Source: an uncultured Bacteroidales bacterium (GTDB lineage Bacteria; Bacteroidota; Bacteroidia; Bacteroidales; Bacteroidaceae). Taken from it: a stretch of 64,000 nucleotides of DNA. How positions within the stretch are numbered: the stretch's first letter is position 1; each line of letters opens with the position of its first letter. Positions 27,331 to 36,180 of the stretch are shown in pieces. The notes beneath the pieces were generated by a model, which did no database searches, was not told the DNA's origin, and was given only the letters and a program-made list of their open reading frames with translations. The stretch is from NCBI GenBank assembly GCA_902771725.1, contig CACXXT010000007.1, positions 1 through 64,000 of the forward strand, in the 5' to 3' direction. The translations under genes and the position numbers were made by a program.

Positions 27331-29173
27331 CCAGTAGTCGCCTGAATGCCTCCGCCAGTTCACTGACCACAAAGGGTTGGCCTTTGACCTGGTTGAACTG
27401 GGCAGGCACGAAGTTGTCGACCTTTGTGCGGAGATAAGCGGCGAGTTGACCCATGTTCTGCTCTGCAACGACTACTTTCGGGTAGCGTTTCATCACTTCT
27501 GCGGTGTTCGCAGGCAGGGGATTAAGGTAGCGGAACTGTGCGAGGGCCACCTTCTTGCCTTCGGCTCGCAGTTCATCCATGGCGGCATGCAGGTGTCCAT
27601 AGGTGCTTCCGAATCCGACGATGAGGAGATCGGCATCAGCGACGTCACCCTCCACCTCGAGGTCGGGTACGGGGATGCGGGCCACCTTCTCGGCACGCAG
27701 GCGTGTCATGAGGTCGTGGTTCTCGGGATTCGTGGAGATGGCACCAGTCTTGTTGTCCTTCTCCAGGCCACCAAGGATATGGGTGAAGCCTTCGCGACCC
27801 GGCACGGCCCAGTAGCGGCTGCCCGTCTCGGGGTCGCGCTGGTATGGAGTCCAGCTGCCACGCAGTTCCTCGGGGACGTACGGCGGACGGATTTCTGCCA
27901 TCTTGTCCAGTTCGGGGAGCTTGAAGGCACCGGAGCCGTTGGCGATGAAGGCGTCGGTTAGCAGCACGACGGGTGTCATGTGCTCCAAAGCCATCTTGGC
28001 GGCATCATAGGCTGCGTCAAAGCAGTCGGTGGGGGAGAGGGCAGCCAGCACGGGCATGGGGCTCTCGCCGTTGCGACCGTAGAGGACTTGCAGCAGGTCG
28101 GTCTGTTCGGACTTTGTGGGCAGGCCCGTTGCGGGACCGCCGCGCTGTACGTCGAGAACCACGAGGGGCAGCTCCATGATGACTGCCAGGTTCATGGCTT
28201 CGCTCTTCAGACAGATACCAGGACCGGAAGTGGAGGTCACTGCCAATGCGCCGGCAAAGCTGGCACCCACGGCGGAGGCAGCACCCGAAATCTCGTCCTC
28301 GCACTGCACCGTCTTCACGCCCAGGCTCTTGTGCTTGGACAGCTCATGCAGCACGTCCGTGGCGGGAGTGATGGGATAGCTGCCCAAGTAGAGCTGCAGG
28401 CCAGCCTTCTCGGCAGCAGCGATGAAGCCGTAGGCGGTGGCTTTGTTGCCCGTGATGTCCATATAGCGGCCGGGCTTCTTCGTCTTCGACTCGATGCGAT
28501 AGACGTTCATGGCGCTGGAGTGGGTGTTGTGGCCGTAATCGTAACCTGCCTGAATCACCTTGATGTTGGCCTCAGCAATGGCAGGCTTCTTGGCGAACTT
28601 CTCGCGCAGGAAATTGAAGGCCACATCGAGGTCGCGGCTGAAGAGCCAGCAGACCAGACCTAGTGCAAACATATTGCGGCACTTGAGAACGCTCTTCACG
28701 TCCATACCGCTGTCGGCCAGCGCGTCCTTTACCATGGTGGTGAGGGGACAGGCGATGACACGATCGGGATCCACGCCCATCTCGGCGATGTAGTCGGCAG
28801 TCTTGAACTCTGCCTTGTCGAGGTCCTTCTGCGTGAAGGAGTCCGTATCGATGATGATGGTGGCGTTGGGCTTGGCATAGCGCAGCTGCGTCTTGAAGGC
28901 TGCTGCATTCATCGCCACGAGCACGTCGCAGAGGTCACCTGGGGTATATACCTTCGATGCTCCGATGTGAACCTGGAAACCCGAGACGCCCGTCAGCGAG
29001 CCCTGCGGGGCACGGATATCAGCAGGATAGTCGGGGAAGGTGGAGATACTGTTGCCCACGGTAGCAGAGACCGTGGAGAAGATGTTGCCGGCGAGCTGCA
29101 TTCCGTCGCCGCTGTCACCGGAGAAGCGGACAACCACTTGCTCCAGTTCTTTGATTTCTAATTGTTCTGCCAT
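27320..29173 (-). CDS. korA: 2-oxoglutarate (2-oxoacid):ferredoxin oxidoreductase, fused gamma-alpha subunit
   Basis: This 617-residue fused subunit has a gamma-type domain at about 1-190 (VVVRFSGDSGDGMQLAG, FPDYPADIRAPQGS) followed by the alpha pyrimidine-binding region (LGSYPITPATDVLHEL, QCEDEISGAASAVGAS, TSTSGPGICLKSEA) and a C-terminal transketolase-like end. It works with the beta subunit in anaerobic 2-oxoacid oxidation or reductive carboxylation. The stop codon at 27320-27322 directly touches a G/C palindrome, and the last residues (LAPS) come from repeat sequence. The upstream GH27 gene ends 42 bp before the start; no clear promoter is seen in that gap. Confidence 0.94.
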   Translation of the reverse strand: MAEQLEIKELEQVVVRFSGDSGDGMQLAGNIFSTVSATVGNSISTFPDYPADIRAPQGSLTGVSGFQVHIGASKVYTPGDLCDVLVAMNAAAFKTQLRYAKPNATIIIDTDSFTQKDLDKAEFKTADYIAEMGVDPDRVIACPLTTMVKDALADSGMDVKSVLKCRNMFALGLVCWLFSRDLDVAFNFLREKFAKKPAIAEANIKVIQAGYDYGHNTHSSAMNVYRIESKTKKPGRYMDITGNKATAYGFIAAAEKAGLQLYLGSYPITPATDVLHELSKHKSLGVKTVQCEDEISGAASAVGASFAGALAVTSTSGPGICLKSEAMNLAVIMELPLVVLDVQRGGPATGLPTKSEQTDLLQVLYGRNGESPMPVLAALSPTDCFDAAYDAAKMALEHMTPVVLLTDAFIANGSGAFKLPELDKMAEIRPPYVPEELRGSWTPYQRDPETGSRYWAVPGREGFTHILGGLEKDNKTGAISTNPENHDLMTRLRAEKVARIPVPDLEVEGDVADADLLIVGFGSTYGHLHAAMDELRAEGKKVALAQFRYLNPLPANTAEVMKRYPKVVVAEQNMGQLAAYLRTKVDNFVPAQFNQVKGQPFVVSELAEAFRRLLAPS

Positions 29174-29215
29174 GTAAAATATTTAGAGTTTGATGTTTAT
29201 AGTCTACTGATGGAA

Positions 29216-30985
29216 TCAGTGGAAAAGCTGTTTCTTGCCGTCGGGGGTGATATAAATCCCATTGCGCGGGTGCTTCACGCGCTGCCCTTGCATATTATAA
29301 TAGGTGTCGCCGGCAGCCGGTGTTGTGGCGGCCGGAGCCACAACACCGTCTAGGTCGCCTGTGCGACGCAGCTGGATGTAATCGATATTGGGGGCGAAGG
29401 CCTTGTCGTTGGCCAGACGGATGGTGTTCTTCCCGGGCTGAAGGGTGATGTTGACGGAAACGCTGTTCCAGCTGTCGCCCCAACTACCGTTGTTGAGACC
29501 CTTGAAGGTCCGCACGAGTTCGCCGTTCACGTAGGCGTCGAGGTTGCGGCTCTCAGCCGAAGCATAGAAGATGGAGAGACGGTACTTGCCACCCTCGAAG
29601 CTGTGGACATCGCGCCATTCCATGTAGTTGGCGGGGTCATCGCCCAGCCAGGCAGCATAGCCTCCGCAATCTGCTTTGTCATTGGACTCATAGCGACCCG
29701 TGGGCAGACCGGATATCTCCTGATAGAGTGGCATCCATGCTTCCTCGCCCTGATAGCGGGTGCGCTCCACGCGGGTGCCGGTGACGAAGTAGGCGGCAGA
29801 GCCGTGGGCGGGAATCGTGATGGTGGTGCTGCCGTCGATGGTGGTGTTCTTGCCCGTTAGGCAGTCGTGCATTTCTGCGGTGCCTTCCATGGCAATGGAA
29901 GAGAGTTGGAACTTCACCGATGCTTCTTTGTCGCCCAGGTTCATGATGACCACGGCGCGCTTGGGGCCGTGCAGTTGTTCTACGTCCTTGGCCACGGTAT
30001 ATACGTCGCCCTTGCGTGCCACCACGGGAGCTCCCAGTCCCAGCGTGTCCTGGTTCATGGCGATGAGGTCGGCGTTCTTCAGCAGGTCTAGCGATGCCTT
30101 GGGAATCGACGTCAGGTCGCAGCCGATGAGCAGCGGCGAACTGCAGATGCACCAGTATGCCATGTGGGTCACCTCTTCGTCATGAGTGAGGGTGCGCCCG
30201 ATTTCGAGCATGTCCATGTCGTTGTAGTGCCCGCGGCTGGTATACGCCTGAATATTCAGATTCTCCTTGATGATGGCCTTCACGGATTCCCAAGCACAAT
30301 AGATATCACCTGTGGTGCGCCACGAATCGCAGATGCCATCAACCCACGTGCCGGGGTATGCCCATCGGCAGATGTTGAAGACGATGGGTTTGCCCAGTTC
30401 CTGTGCACTCCGATTGATGGCCTGGCTGATGTGGGTATACTGTACGCTGTCCACGAGGTTCAAATGCGCACCACCGCAGTAGTCCACTTTGATGAAATCG
30501 AAGTCCCAGTCGTTGAAGTACAGCTGGCAGTCCTCCTCTTCGTGACCGTAGAACCCCACACCGAGTCCATAGGCCCGGGTGTTGCCAGAGCCGCAGGTGT
30601 TGTCGCCGGCGTCAGAGTAGATACCTGCCAACAGCCCCTTTTTGTGGATGAAGTTTGTGAGGTTCTTCATTCCGTTGGGGAAGAGCTGGGTGTTCAGCCT
30701 CAGCTTGCCGTCGGCGGCGCGTCCGTTCCAGAAACCGTCGTCGATATTGATGTATTTGTACCCCGCTCTGGCCAATCCTGTCGAGACCATGGCATTAGCC
30801 TGACGCTTGATCAGGCTCTCGCTGATGTTCAGCCCGAAGGTGTTCCACGAACTCCAGCCCATGGTGGGTGGGCGGTCGTAATCGTTGACGTAGGTTTCGG
30901 GTTCTTGGGCCCAAAGTATCGTACTCAACATAGTTGCCAATGCAAGGAACGTCATGCGGTGGTTCTTCAGAATAAACGAGCTCAT
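29216..30985 (-). CDS. GH27 alpha-galactosidase with C-terminal carbohydrate-binding module
   Basis: This 589-residue secreted enzyme is predicted to release alpha-linked galactose from oligo- or polysaccharides. The signal peptide ends near LSTILWAQ. GH27 motifs are MGWSSWNTFG (42-51), YINIDDGFW (78-86), nucleophile D168 in FIKVDYCGG, acid/base D227 in SWRTTGDI, and GHYNDMDMLEIG. A CBM6/35-like module follows (YRLSIFYASAE, NTIRLANDKAF.PNIDYIQL). The tail QGQRVKHPRNGIYITPDGKK resembles a type IX sorting tail. The start at 30985 is chosen because the -7 box (31025-31032) overlaps the more upstream ATG at 31027. Confidence 0.9.
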   Translation of the reverse strand: MSSFILKNHRMTFLALATMLSTILWAQEPETYVNDYDRPPTMGWSSWNTFGLNISESLIKRQANAMVSTGLARAGYKYINIDDGFWNGRAADGKLRLNTQLFPNGMKNLTNFIHKKGLLAGIYSDAGDNTCGSGNTRAYGLGVGFYGHEEEDCQLYFNDWDFDFIKVDYCGGAHLNLVDSVQYTHISQAINRSAQELGKPIVFNICRWAYPGTWVDGICDSWRTTGDIYCAWESVKAIIKENLNIQAYTSRGHYNDMDMLEIGRTLTHDEEVTHMAYWCICSSPLLIGCDLTSIPKASLDLLKNADLIAMNQDTLGLGAPVVARKGDVYTVAKDVEQLHGPKRAVVIMNLGDKEASVKFQLSSIAMEGTAEMHDCLTGKNTTIDGSTTITIPAHGSAAYFVTGTRVERTRYQGEEAWMPLYQEISGLPTGRYESNDKADCGGYAAWLGDDPANYMEWRDVHSFEGGKYRLSIFYASAESRNLDAYVNGELVRTFKGLNNGSWGDSWNSVSVNITLQPGKNTIRLANDKAFAPNIDYIQLRRTGDLDGVVAPAATTPAAGDTYYNMQGQRVKHPRNGIYITPDGKKQLFH

Positions 30986-31024
30986 AGAGGGTTGGTTTGA
31001 TAGATGAACAATCGAATTTGGCTG

Positions 31025-31032
31025 CAAAGTTA
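31025..31032 (-). promoter_or_regulatory. -7 box of the GH27 gene
   Basis: TAACTTTG on the minus strand is followed by CAGCCAAAT. It overlaps the ATG at 31027, which forces the GH27 start to 30985. Confidence 0.75.
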
Positions 31033-31096
31033 CTTAAAAATCCCCAAGAGTCTTCACAAAAGACCTCCTTTTTTCGTTCTCTTGACGGAAAATGAC

Positions 31097-31104
31097 TATC
31101 TTTG
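31097..31104 (+). promoter_or_regulatory. -7 box of the fprA promoter
   Basis: TATCTTTG at 31097-31104 is followed by CGCCGCAAAT, giving a TTTGC...GCAAA dyad. The -33 element is weak. It lies 31 nt upstream of the FprA ATG and divergent from the GH27 promoter. Confidence 0.8.
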
Positions 31105-31135
31105 CGCCGCAAATCAAGAAAATGACTTAGAAAAC

Positions 31136-32305
31136 ATGATTAAAAACATCACCACTGATATCCGCTACATCGGCGTCGACGACCCCGATCAGCTGCTCTT
31201 CGAGAGCCAATACGTCACCCCCGACGGCATGTGCTACAATTCCTATGTCATCATGGACGAGAAAATCGCTGTTATGGACACCAGCGACAGCCGGACGATG
31301 GAAACTTGGAAGCAGAACCTGGTCGGGGCTCTCGACGGCCGTCAGCCTGACTACCTCATCGTGCACCATCTTGAGCCCGACCATGCCAGCGGCATCGCCG
31401 AAGTTTGTGCACTCTATCCCCAGATGCAGATTGTCTGCTCCGCCAAGGCCAAGCAGATGATGCCGCAGTATTTCGAGGACAGCACCCTGGAAGCACGAGT
31501 GCTGGCCGTCAAGGAGGGTGACACCCTCTCCCTCGGTCGTCACACGCTGAAGTTCATCATGGCTCCCATGGTCCACTGGCCCGAGGTCATGGTGACCTAC
31601 GACGATGCAGACTGCGTGCTCTTCTCTGCCGACGGCTTCGGCAAGTTCGGTGTCTACGATGCCGATGCCGATGATTGGGCTTGCGAGGCTCGCCGCTACT
31701 ATTTTAATATATGTGGCAAATACGGTACTCCGGTCTCTACGCTGCTGAAGAAAGCTGCAGCACTGGATATCCAGCAGATACTGCCCCTCCACGGCCCCGT
31801 CCTCGAAGGCGAGAAGCTGGCTGAGGCCCTGCGCCTCTACACCATCTGGAGCGCCTACGACGTGGAGACCGAGGGCGTCTTCGTCGCTCACGCCAGTATT
31901 CACGGCAACACCGCTGCTGCCGCCGAGAAGCTGGTAGAAATCCTGAAAGCGAAAGGTTGTCCGAAGGTCGCCGTCAGCGACCTCTGCCGCGACGACCTGG
32001 GCGAAGCCATCGAGGACGCTTTCCGCTATGGCAAGATGATTTGCATGGCCAGCAGCTACGACGCAGGCGTTTTCCCGCCTATGTACGACTTCCTGCATCA
32101 CCTCGAAATCAAGGCTTATCAGCGTCGCCGTGTCGGTCTCGTGGAGAACGGTTCCTGGGCACCCAGCGCCGCCAAGACCATGCGCCCGATGCTTGAGGGC
32201 ATGAAGCAAGTGGAAATCGTGGAGCCCGTCGTCACCTTGCGCGGCCGGATGAAAGACAGCGACCTGCCTCAGCTCGAAGCCTTGGCCGACGCCATTCTTG
32301 CCTGA
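31136..32305 (+). CDS. FprA-type flavodiiron protein (A-type flavoprotein)
   Basis: This 389-residue protein reduces oxygen or nitric oxide using electrons passed on by rubredoxin. The N-terminal metallo-beta-lactamase-like domain shows the di-iron motif HLEPDHAS (H78-x-E80-x-D82-H83). The C-terminal flavodoxin domain (from about residue 250) has VFVAHASIHGNTAAAAEKL as the FMN phosphate loop and VGLVENGSWAPSAAK. The start at 31136 (MIKNITTDI) follows the -7 box; the earlier ATG at 31004 lies upstream of the promoter. A rubredoxin gene follows, matching the usual electron-donor partnership. Likely role: oxygen or NO detoxification in an anaerobe. Confidence 0.9.
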   Translation: MIKNITTDIRYIGVDDPDQLLFESQYVTPDGMCYNSYVIMDEKIAVMDTSDSRTMETWKQNLVGALDGRQPDYLIVHHLEPDHASGIAEVCALYPQMQIVCSAKAKQMMPQYFEDSTLEARVLAVKEGDTLSLGRHTLKFIMAPMVHWPEVMVTYDDADCVLFSADGFGKFGVYDADADDWACEARRYYFNICGKYGTPVSTLLKKAAALDIQQILPLHGPVLEGEKLAEALRLYTIWSAYDVETEGVFVAHASIHGNTAAAAEKLVEILKAKGCPKVAVSDLCRDDLGEAIEDAFRYGKMICMASSYDAGVFPPMYDFLHHLEIKAYQRRRVGLVENGSWAPSAAKTMRPMLEGMKQVEIVEPVVTLRGRMKDSDLPQLEALADAILA

Positions 32306-32340
32306 GGAGCAGCCTTCACTTTCCATAAGCTACAACCATC

Positions 32341-32355
32341 GCGGCTTATAGCCGC
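32341..32355 (+). promoter_or_regulatory. Small hairpin between fprA and rubredoxin genes
   Basis: GCGGCT (32341-32346) pairs with AGCCGC (32350-32355) around TAT. No T-run follows, so it is more likely a processing or attenuating stem than a full terminator. It sits 34 bp before the rubredoxin start. Confidence 0.5.
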
Positions 32356-32388
32356 ATAGTATTCACCTCTATATTATTACTGACAACT

Positions 32389-32550
32389 ATGAAGAAGTAC
32401 GTATGCGACCCCTGCGGTTACGTTTATGATCCTGAACTGGGAGATCCCGACAATGGCATTGCTCCCGGCACCGCTTTCGAAGACCTTCCCGAGGACTGGG
32501 TGTGCCCCATCTGCGGAGTAGGTAAGGAAGATTTTAGCGCCGAAGAATGA
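32389..32550 (+). CDS. Rubredoxin
   Basis: This is a 53-residue one-iron electron-transfer protein. Both Cys pairs that hold the iron are present: [11 protein letters not shown] near the start and [14 protein letters not shown] near the end, at standard spacing. PEDW and the aromatic residues match classical rubredoxins. It follows the flavodiiron gene by 83 bp on the same strand and very likely donates electrons to it. Confidence 0.93.
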   Translation: MKKYVCDPCGYVYDPELGDPDNGIAPGTAFEDLPEDWVCPICGVGKEDFSAEE

Positions 32551-32595
32551 TTCCCCTCTGACTGCAGTCAGTAGGTTCCAAAAGTCACAGCAAGG

Positions 32596-33075
32596 TTGAA
32601 GGGGACAGCATCCAAGAAACCATTGACCTTCGAAGAGGCACTCAGCCGTATGGCGGCCTTCTGCAGCCTTAGTGAACATTGCGAGAGCGAGGTTCGCGAG
32701 CGGTTGCAGAAGGCTGCTGTGTCGGCGGATGACGCCGATCGCATCGTGGATTACTTATACGATGAACAGTACCTCGATGCTGCGCGCTACTGCCACGCCT
32801 TCTCGTGCGACCGCTTGCGTTTTGCCCATTGGGGACGCGTCAAGATCCAGCAGGCCTTGCGCTTGAAGGGATTGCCTGATGGCGACATCCGTCAGGCGCT
32901 GGACGAACTTCCGGAGGACGAGTATCGTTCCGTCCTCCACAATACCCTTCAACAGAAGCTTCGTAGTCTGTCTGATGACGAAGACGACTACACCCGTAGG
33001 GGAAAACTCATCCGCTTTGCCACGGGTCGGGGCTTCACGATGGATGAGATCCTCGACGTTCTAGATAATCTATAG
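32596..33075 (+). CDS. recX: RecX-type regulatory protein
   Basis: This is a 159-residue helical protein with the three-helix repeats of RecX, a modulator of RecA filaments. Typical segments are AAFCSLSEHCESEVRERL, IVDYLYDEQYLDAARYCHAF and WGRVKIQQALRLKG. The longest frame starts with TTG at 32596, which keeps the first helix; the first ATG (32650) would remove 18 residues including conserved-looking positions. I therefore prefer the TTG start, with some doubt. It lies 45 bp after the rubredoxin gene and converges with the GH2 gene. Confidence 0.85.
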   Translation: MKGTASKKPLTFEEALSRMAAFCSLSEHCESEVRERLQKAAVSADDADRIVDYLYDEQYLDAARYCHAFSCDRLRFAHWGRVKIQQALRLKGLPDGDIRQALDELPEDEYRSVLHNTLQQKLRSLSDDEDDYTRRGKLIRFATGRGFTMDEILDVLDNL

Positions 33076-33111
33076 GCGAGGAGTCCTCTCTCTTCTCTTT
33101 TTATCGAAATC

Positions 33112-36100
33112 TTATTTCTTTGTTTCCCGGAATTCGATCTCAACGATGCGGAGTTCGCTTTTCGCATTGTCGCCGTCTTTGGCCTTGAAGAGATCCAGCT
33201 CTCCGGCTGCAGGCTCCGTGACCTCCACGATACCGCCAAAGGCATCTTCGTCCTTACCGGCTCCCTGCAGTCGGATGGTAATCTCGTCGGCCGTGACGAT
33301 ATTGGTGGGCTTCAGGTGGATATATCCCAGGCTGCGCGGTGTCTCTCCGCTCCAGATGGGGAACTCCCGGGTGGGGTCGTTCAGGTTCGTGGCAAAGATG
33401 TCCAGCTTATAACTGCGCTGGCGCCATCCTGTGAGTTTCATGCAGATGTCGTCGATGGCGGCGCGCCGTGCCAGGTGGTAGGTAATCCATGCTGTGGAGC
33501 GTCTGCCGTCGTTTTTCCATTCCGAGAGTTCGTTGTCGTCAAAACTGCGGGCGGCGTGTTCGTTGTCGAAGCCCGCAGTGGCAGCAGCGATGGGAACGGT
33601 TTCGACATGATCCTGGTAGGAGGGGGTAAGGGGTGTCTCGCCCCGTGAGAGGCGGCCTTTCAAGGTTAGCGATGGCAGGTAGTGGAACTCGTCGATGGGG
33701 AAACTGCGAACGCTGATGTGTTCGGCTTCGCCCAGACCATCTGCCGCAGCTGCCACGTGGATAGTACCGGCGTGGGTGGTGGTGCGCACGAGCACCCTGC
33801 ATACTCCGCACTCCACTGGCAGCGAGGTTGCTCCGACGTAGTTGTCCGAGGTGTTCTTGGTGGCTGCGGCATCCAGCAGACCTGGGTCGAGGTTGAGGTT
33901 GGCGTGCTGGAACTGGCGGTTGTTGCGCGTCCCGATACCGCCAATCCACTCTCCTTCGCCGGAGAGCGAGAAGTGGAGGATGCGGTCGTCCAGGGGGCAG
34001 CGGCGTCCCTGCTTGTCTACGACTTCGGCCTGAATGAGTACCATGTCCGCTCCATCGGCCTTGGTGCCTTCGGGGTTCTGGATGGCCGTCAGCTGGATGT
34101 GGTGGGGTTCGCCCGCCGTGGTGAGCTGGTGGTCTGAGGTACGTCGGCCTTCCACGTATCCCACGGCGCGCAGAGCCCCAGGCTCATAGTGCACGCTGTC
34201 GAAGGTGAAGAGGTAGTTGTATTCCCGTCGCCCGTGCCCCAGGCTTTGGTCGTTCAGGAAGAGTTCCACGTCGTCGGCGTTGGAGATGACATAGACTCTC
34301 TTGATGGTTCCTATCGGGTAGTTCCAGTGGCCTACGATGTAGGTGGCGGGAACCTCGTCGTCCACCCATCCCGTCCACATCACGCGGTGGGCGAAGAAGG
34401 CATCTTTGGGAATGCGCATGGCGTCTGTCACGCCACTCATGCGGAAGTTGGATTCGCCGCGGTGGTGTGTGTTGGTGTCGGAGAAGATGATCTTCACTCC
34501 TCCGGAACTGACGCGGGTGCCCGTGCCGGGGCGTTCCAGCCAGTAGTCGTACCAGCGCCGGACCATCTCCACGGCAAAGGCGTCCATATTGTGGTTGTAT
34601 TCGATGGCTGGCTTGCCCCGGTAGAGTGGACCGCTGCCCTCGCGGTGGTAGGGATAGCTTTGCTCGTCCCAGTACTTGCGCAGTCCCTCGTCGCGGCAGT
34701 ACTCCATGGCCCACATGGGACGGCTCTTGCTCTTGTTGATGTAGAGCATCTCACCTCCGTAGTCCGCCTCGGGGATGTCCAGCATCTCGCGGCTGCCGAT
34801 GGCTCTGCCTCCGTGTGGGTCGTACTGATCGCGCAGCGCCTTCATTTCCAGCATGTGTTCGCGGCTGATACTCTCGTTGCCGCTTTCGTAGAAGATGATG
34901 CTTGGGTTGTTGCGGTTGTAGATGATGGCATCGCGCATCAGCTGCGTACGCTGCTGCCACCGTGCTCCGTCCACGTCCTTTTCGGCATCGCCGGCGGGCA
35001 TCGCTTGCATCAGTCCTACGCGGTCGCATGATTCAATATCCTGTTTCCAGGGGGTGATGTGCATCCATCGCACCAGATTACCTCCGGAAGCTACCATCAG
35101 TCCGTTGCTGAAGTCGCTGAGCCATGCGGGCACGCTCAGCCCCACACCCGGCCATTCGTTGCTGGTGCGCTGGGCATAGCCGTGGATCATCATGCAGCGG
35201 TCGTTCAGGAAGAACTTGCCCTCGGCAAAACGGGTCTTGCGGAAGCCCGTGCGCGTGACGACTTCATCTATTATCGTGCCGTCGGCACCTTGCAGACGGG
35301 TGGTCACCAGATAGAGGTAGCCATAGCCCCACGACCAGAAATGCAGTCCGCCGATGTCTTGCTGGACGTGCACCGTACCGCTCTGCCCGGGTTGCAGGAC
35401 GAGATATTCACTCTGGAAACTGGCGACTTCGTTGCCGTCGGGGTCTTGCACGCGCACGTAATAAATAAAGGAACGCGCACGCGTGTCGTCGTTCTTCACC
35501 TCCGACTCAGCATGAATGGTGGCACTGTGATTCGGGATGTCAAAGTTAGTGGCGTAGATGTAGGTTCCTGTCGTTCCGAGATTGGAGTAGAGCGGAAGGG
35601 TCTGATAGAGGCGGTCGGTCTGGTGGAGGTAGGCGTTCTTGGGAATGCCACCGTAGTTGGCATTGAAGTTCCTGTCGTTCCACTGGTAGCGGCTGTTCAG
35701 CACCGGGTCGCGGTAGTTCCAGCTGTTGTCCACGCGCACGGCGATGACGTTCTCTCCCTCCTGGGCATAGGGCGTGATGTCGAACCCGCAGGCCATGGCG
35801 CCGTTGGTGGACATTCCTAATTTGTGACCGTTCATCCAAAACTCACCGCCCTGTCTTACTCCTTCGAATTCTACGAAGAACTTCTTGTCTGCCAGGTTCT
35901 GCAGGCGGAAGTGTTTTCGGTACCAGGCAATGGTGTCCGTGAGATCCACGATATCACGCGCAAATGCTTCGTGCCCGTTGAAGGCACGTGGCAGCGTGAC
36001 CGCTTCCCAGTAGCGGTCGTTGTAGTCCACGGCTTCTGCGCCCTCGAAATCACCCACCGCCATCCGCCAGTTGGCATTGAAGTTCTGGCGTTCTCGGTTG

Positions 36101-36156
36101 ACGGCTGTGGCTTGGAGGCAACAGACGAGGGTCAGCAGAAACAGGATTCTTCTCAT
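33112..36156 (-). CDS. GH2-family glycoside hydrolase (secreted)
   Basis: This 1014-residue secreted enzyme is related to beta-galactosidases and beta-glucuronidases. A signal peptide (LVCCLQATA) is followed by the GH2 sugar-binding (about 25-190), Ig-like and TIM-barrel domains. The acid/base Glu is E428 in YESGNES and the probable nucleophile is E485 in WAMEYCRDE. After the barrel come beta-rich modules of the DUF4982 and Ig type. A C-terminal discoidin/F5-8-type module (about 870-980: ARSFDDNELSEWKNDGR) probably binds carbohydrate. It starts 24 bp after the GH95 gene, forming an operon. Substrate specificity cannot be read from sequence; pairing with GH95 suggests a fucose- or L-galactose-decorated glycan. 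Confidence 0.85.
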   Translation of the reverse strand: MRRILFLLTLVCCLQATAVNRERQNFNANWRMAVGDFEGAEAVDYNDRYWEAVTLPRAFNGHEAFARDIVDLTDTIAWYRKHFRLQNLADKKFFVEFEGVRQGGEFWMNGHKLGMSTNGAMACGFDITPYAQEGENVIAVRVDNSWNYRDPVLNSRYQWNDRNFNANYGGIPKNAYLHQTDRLYQTLPLYSNLGTTGTYIYATNFDIPNHSATIHAESEVKNDDTRARSFIYYVRVQDPDGNEVASFQSEYLVLQPGQSGTVHVQQDIGGLHFWSWGYGYLYLVTTRLQGADGTIIDEVVTRTGFRKTRFAEGKFFLNDRCMMIHGYAQRTSNEWPGVGLSVPAWLSDFSNGLMVASGGNLVRWMHITPWKQDIESCDRVGLMQAMPAGDAEKDVDGARWQQRTQLMRDAIIYNRNNPSIIFYESGNESISREHMLEMKALRDQYDPHGGRAIGSREMLDIPEADYGGEMLYINKSKSRPMWAMEYCRDEGLRKYWDEQSYPYHREGSGPLYRGKPAIEYNHNMDAFAVEMVRRWYDYWLERPGTGTRVSSGGVKIIFSDTNTHHRGESNFRMSGVTDAMRIPKDAFFAHRVMWTGWVDDEVPATYIVGHWNYPIGTIKRVYVISNADDVELFLNDQSLGHGRREYNYLFTFDSVHYEPGALRAVGYVEGRRTSDHQLTTAGEPHHIQLTAIQNPEGTKADGADMVLIQAEVVDKQGRRCPLDDRILHFSLSGEGEWIGGIGTRNNRQFQHANLNLDPGLLDAAATKNTSDNYVGATSLPVECGVCRVLVRTTTHAGTIHVAAAADGLGEAEHISVRSFPIDEFHYLPSLTLKGRLSRGETPLTPSYQDHVETVPIAAATAGFDNEHAARSFDDNELSEWKNDGRRSTAWITYHLARRAAIDDICMKLTGWRQRSYKLDIFATNLNDPTREFPIWSGETPRSLGYIHLKPTNIVTADEITIRLQGAGKDEDAFGGIVEVTEPAAGELDLFKAKDGDNAKSELRIVEIEFRETKK

Positions 36157-36180
36157 CTCGGAACGTATTGGAATTTGGGC

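Noticed and set aside
31004..31135. Upstream start of FprA at 31004
   Set aside because: It lies before the -7 box at 31097-31104 and the added residues do not resemble the family.
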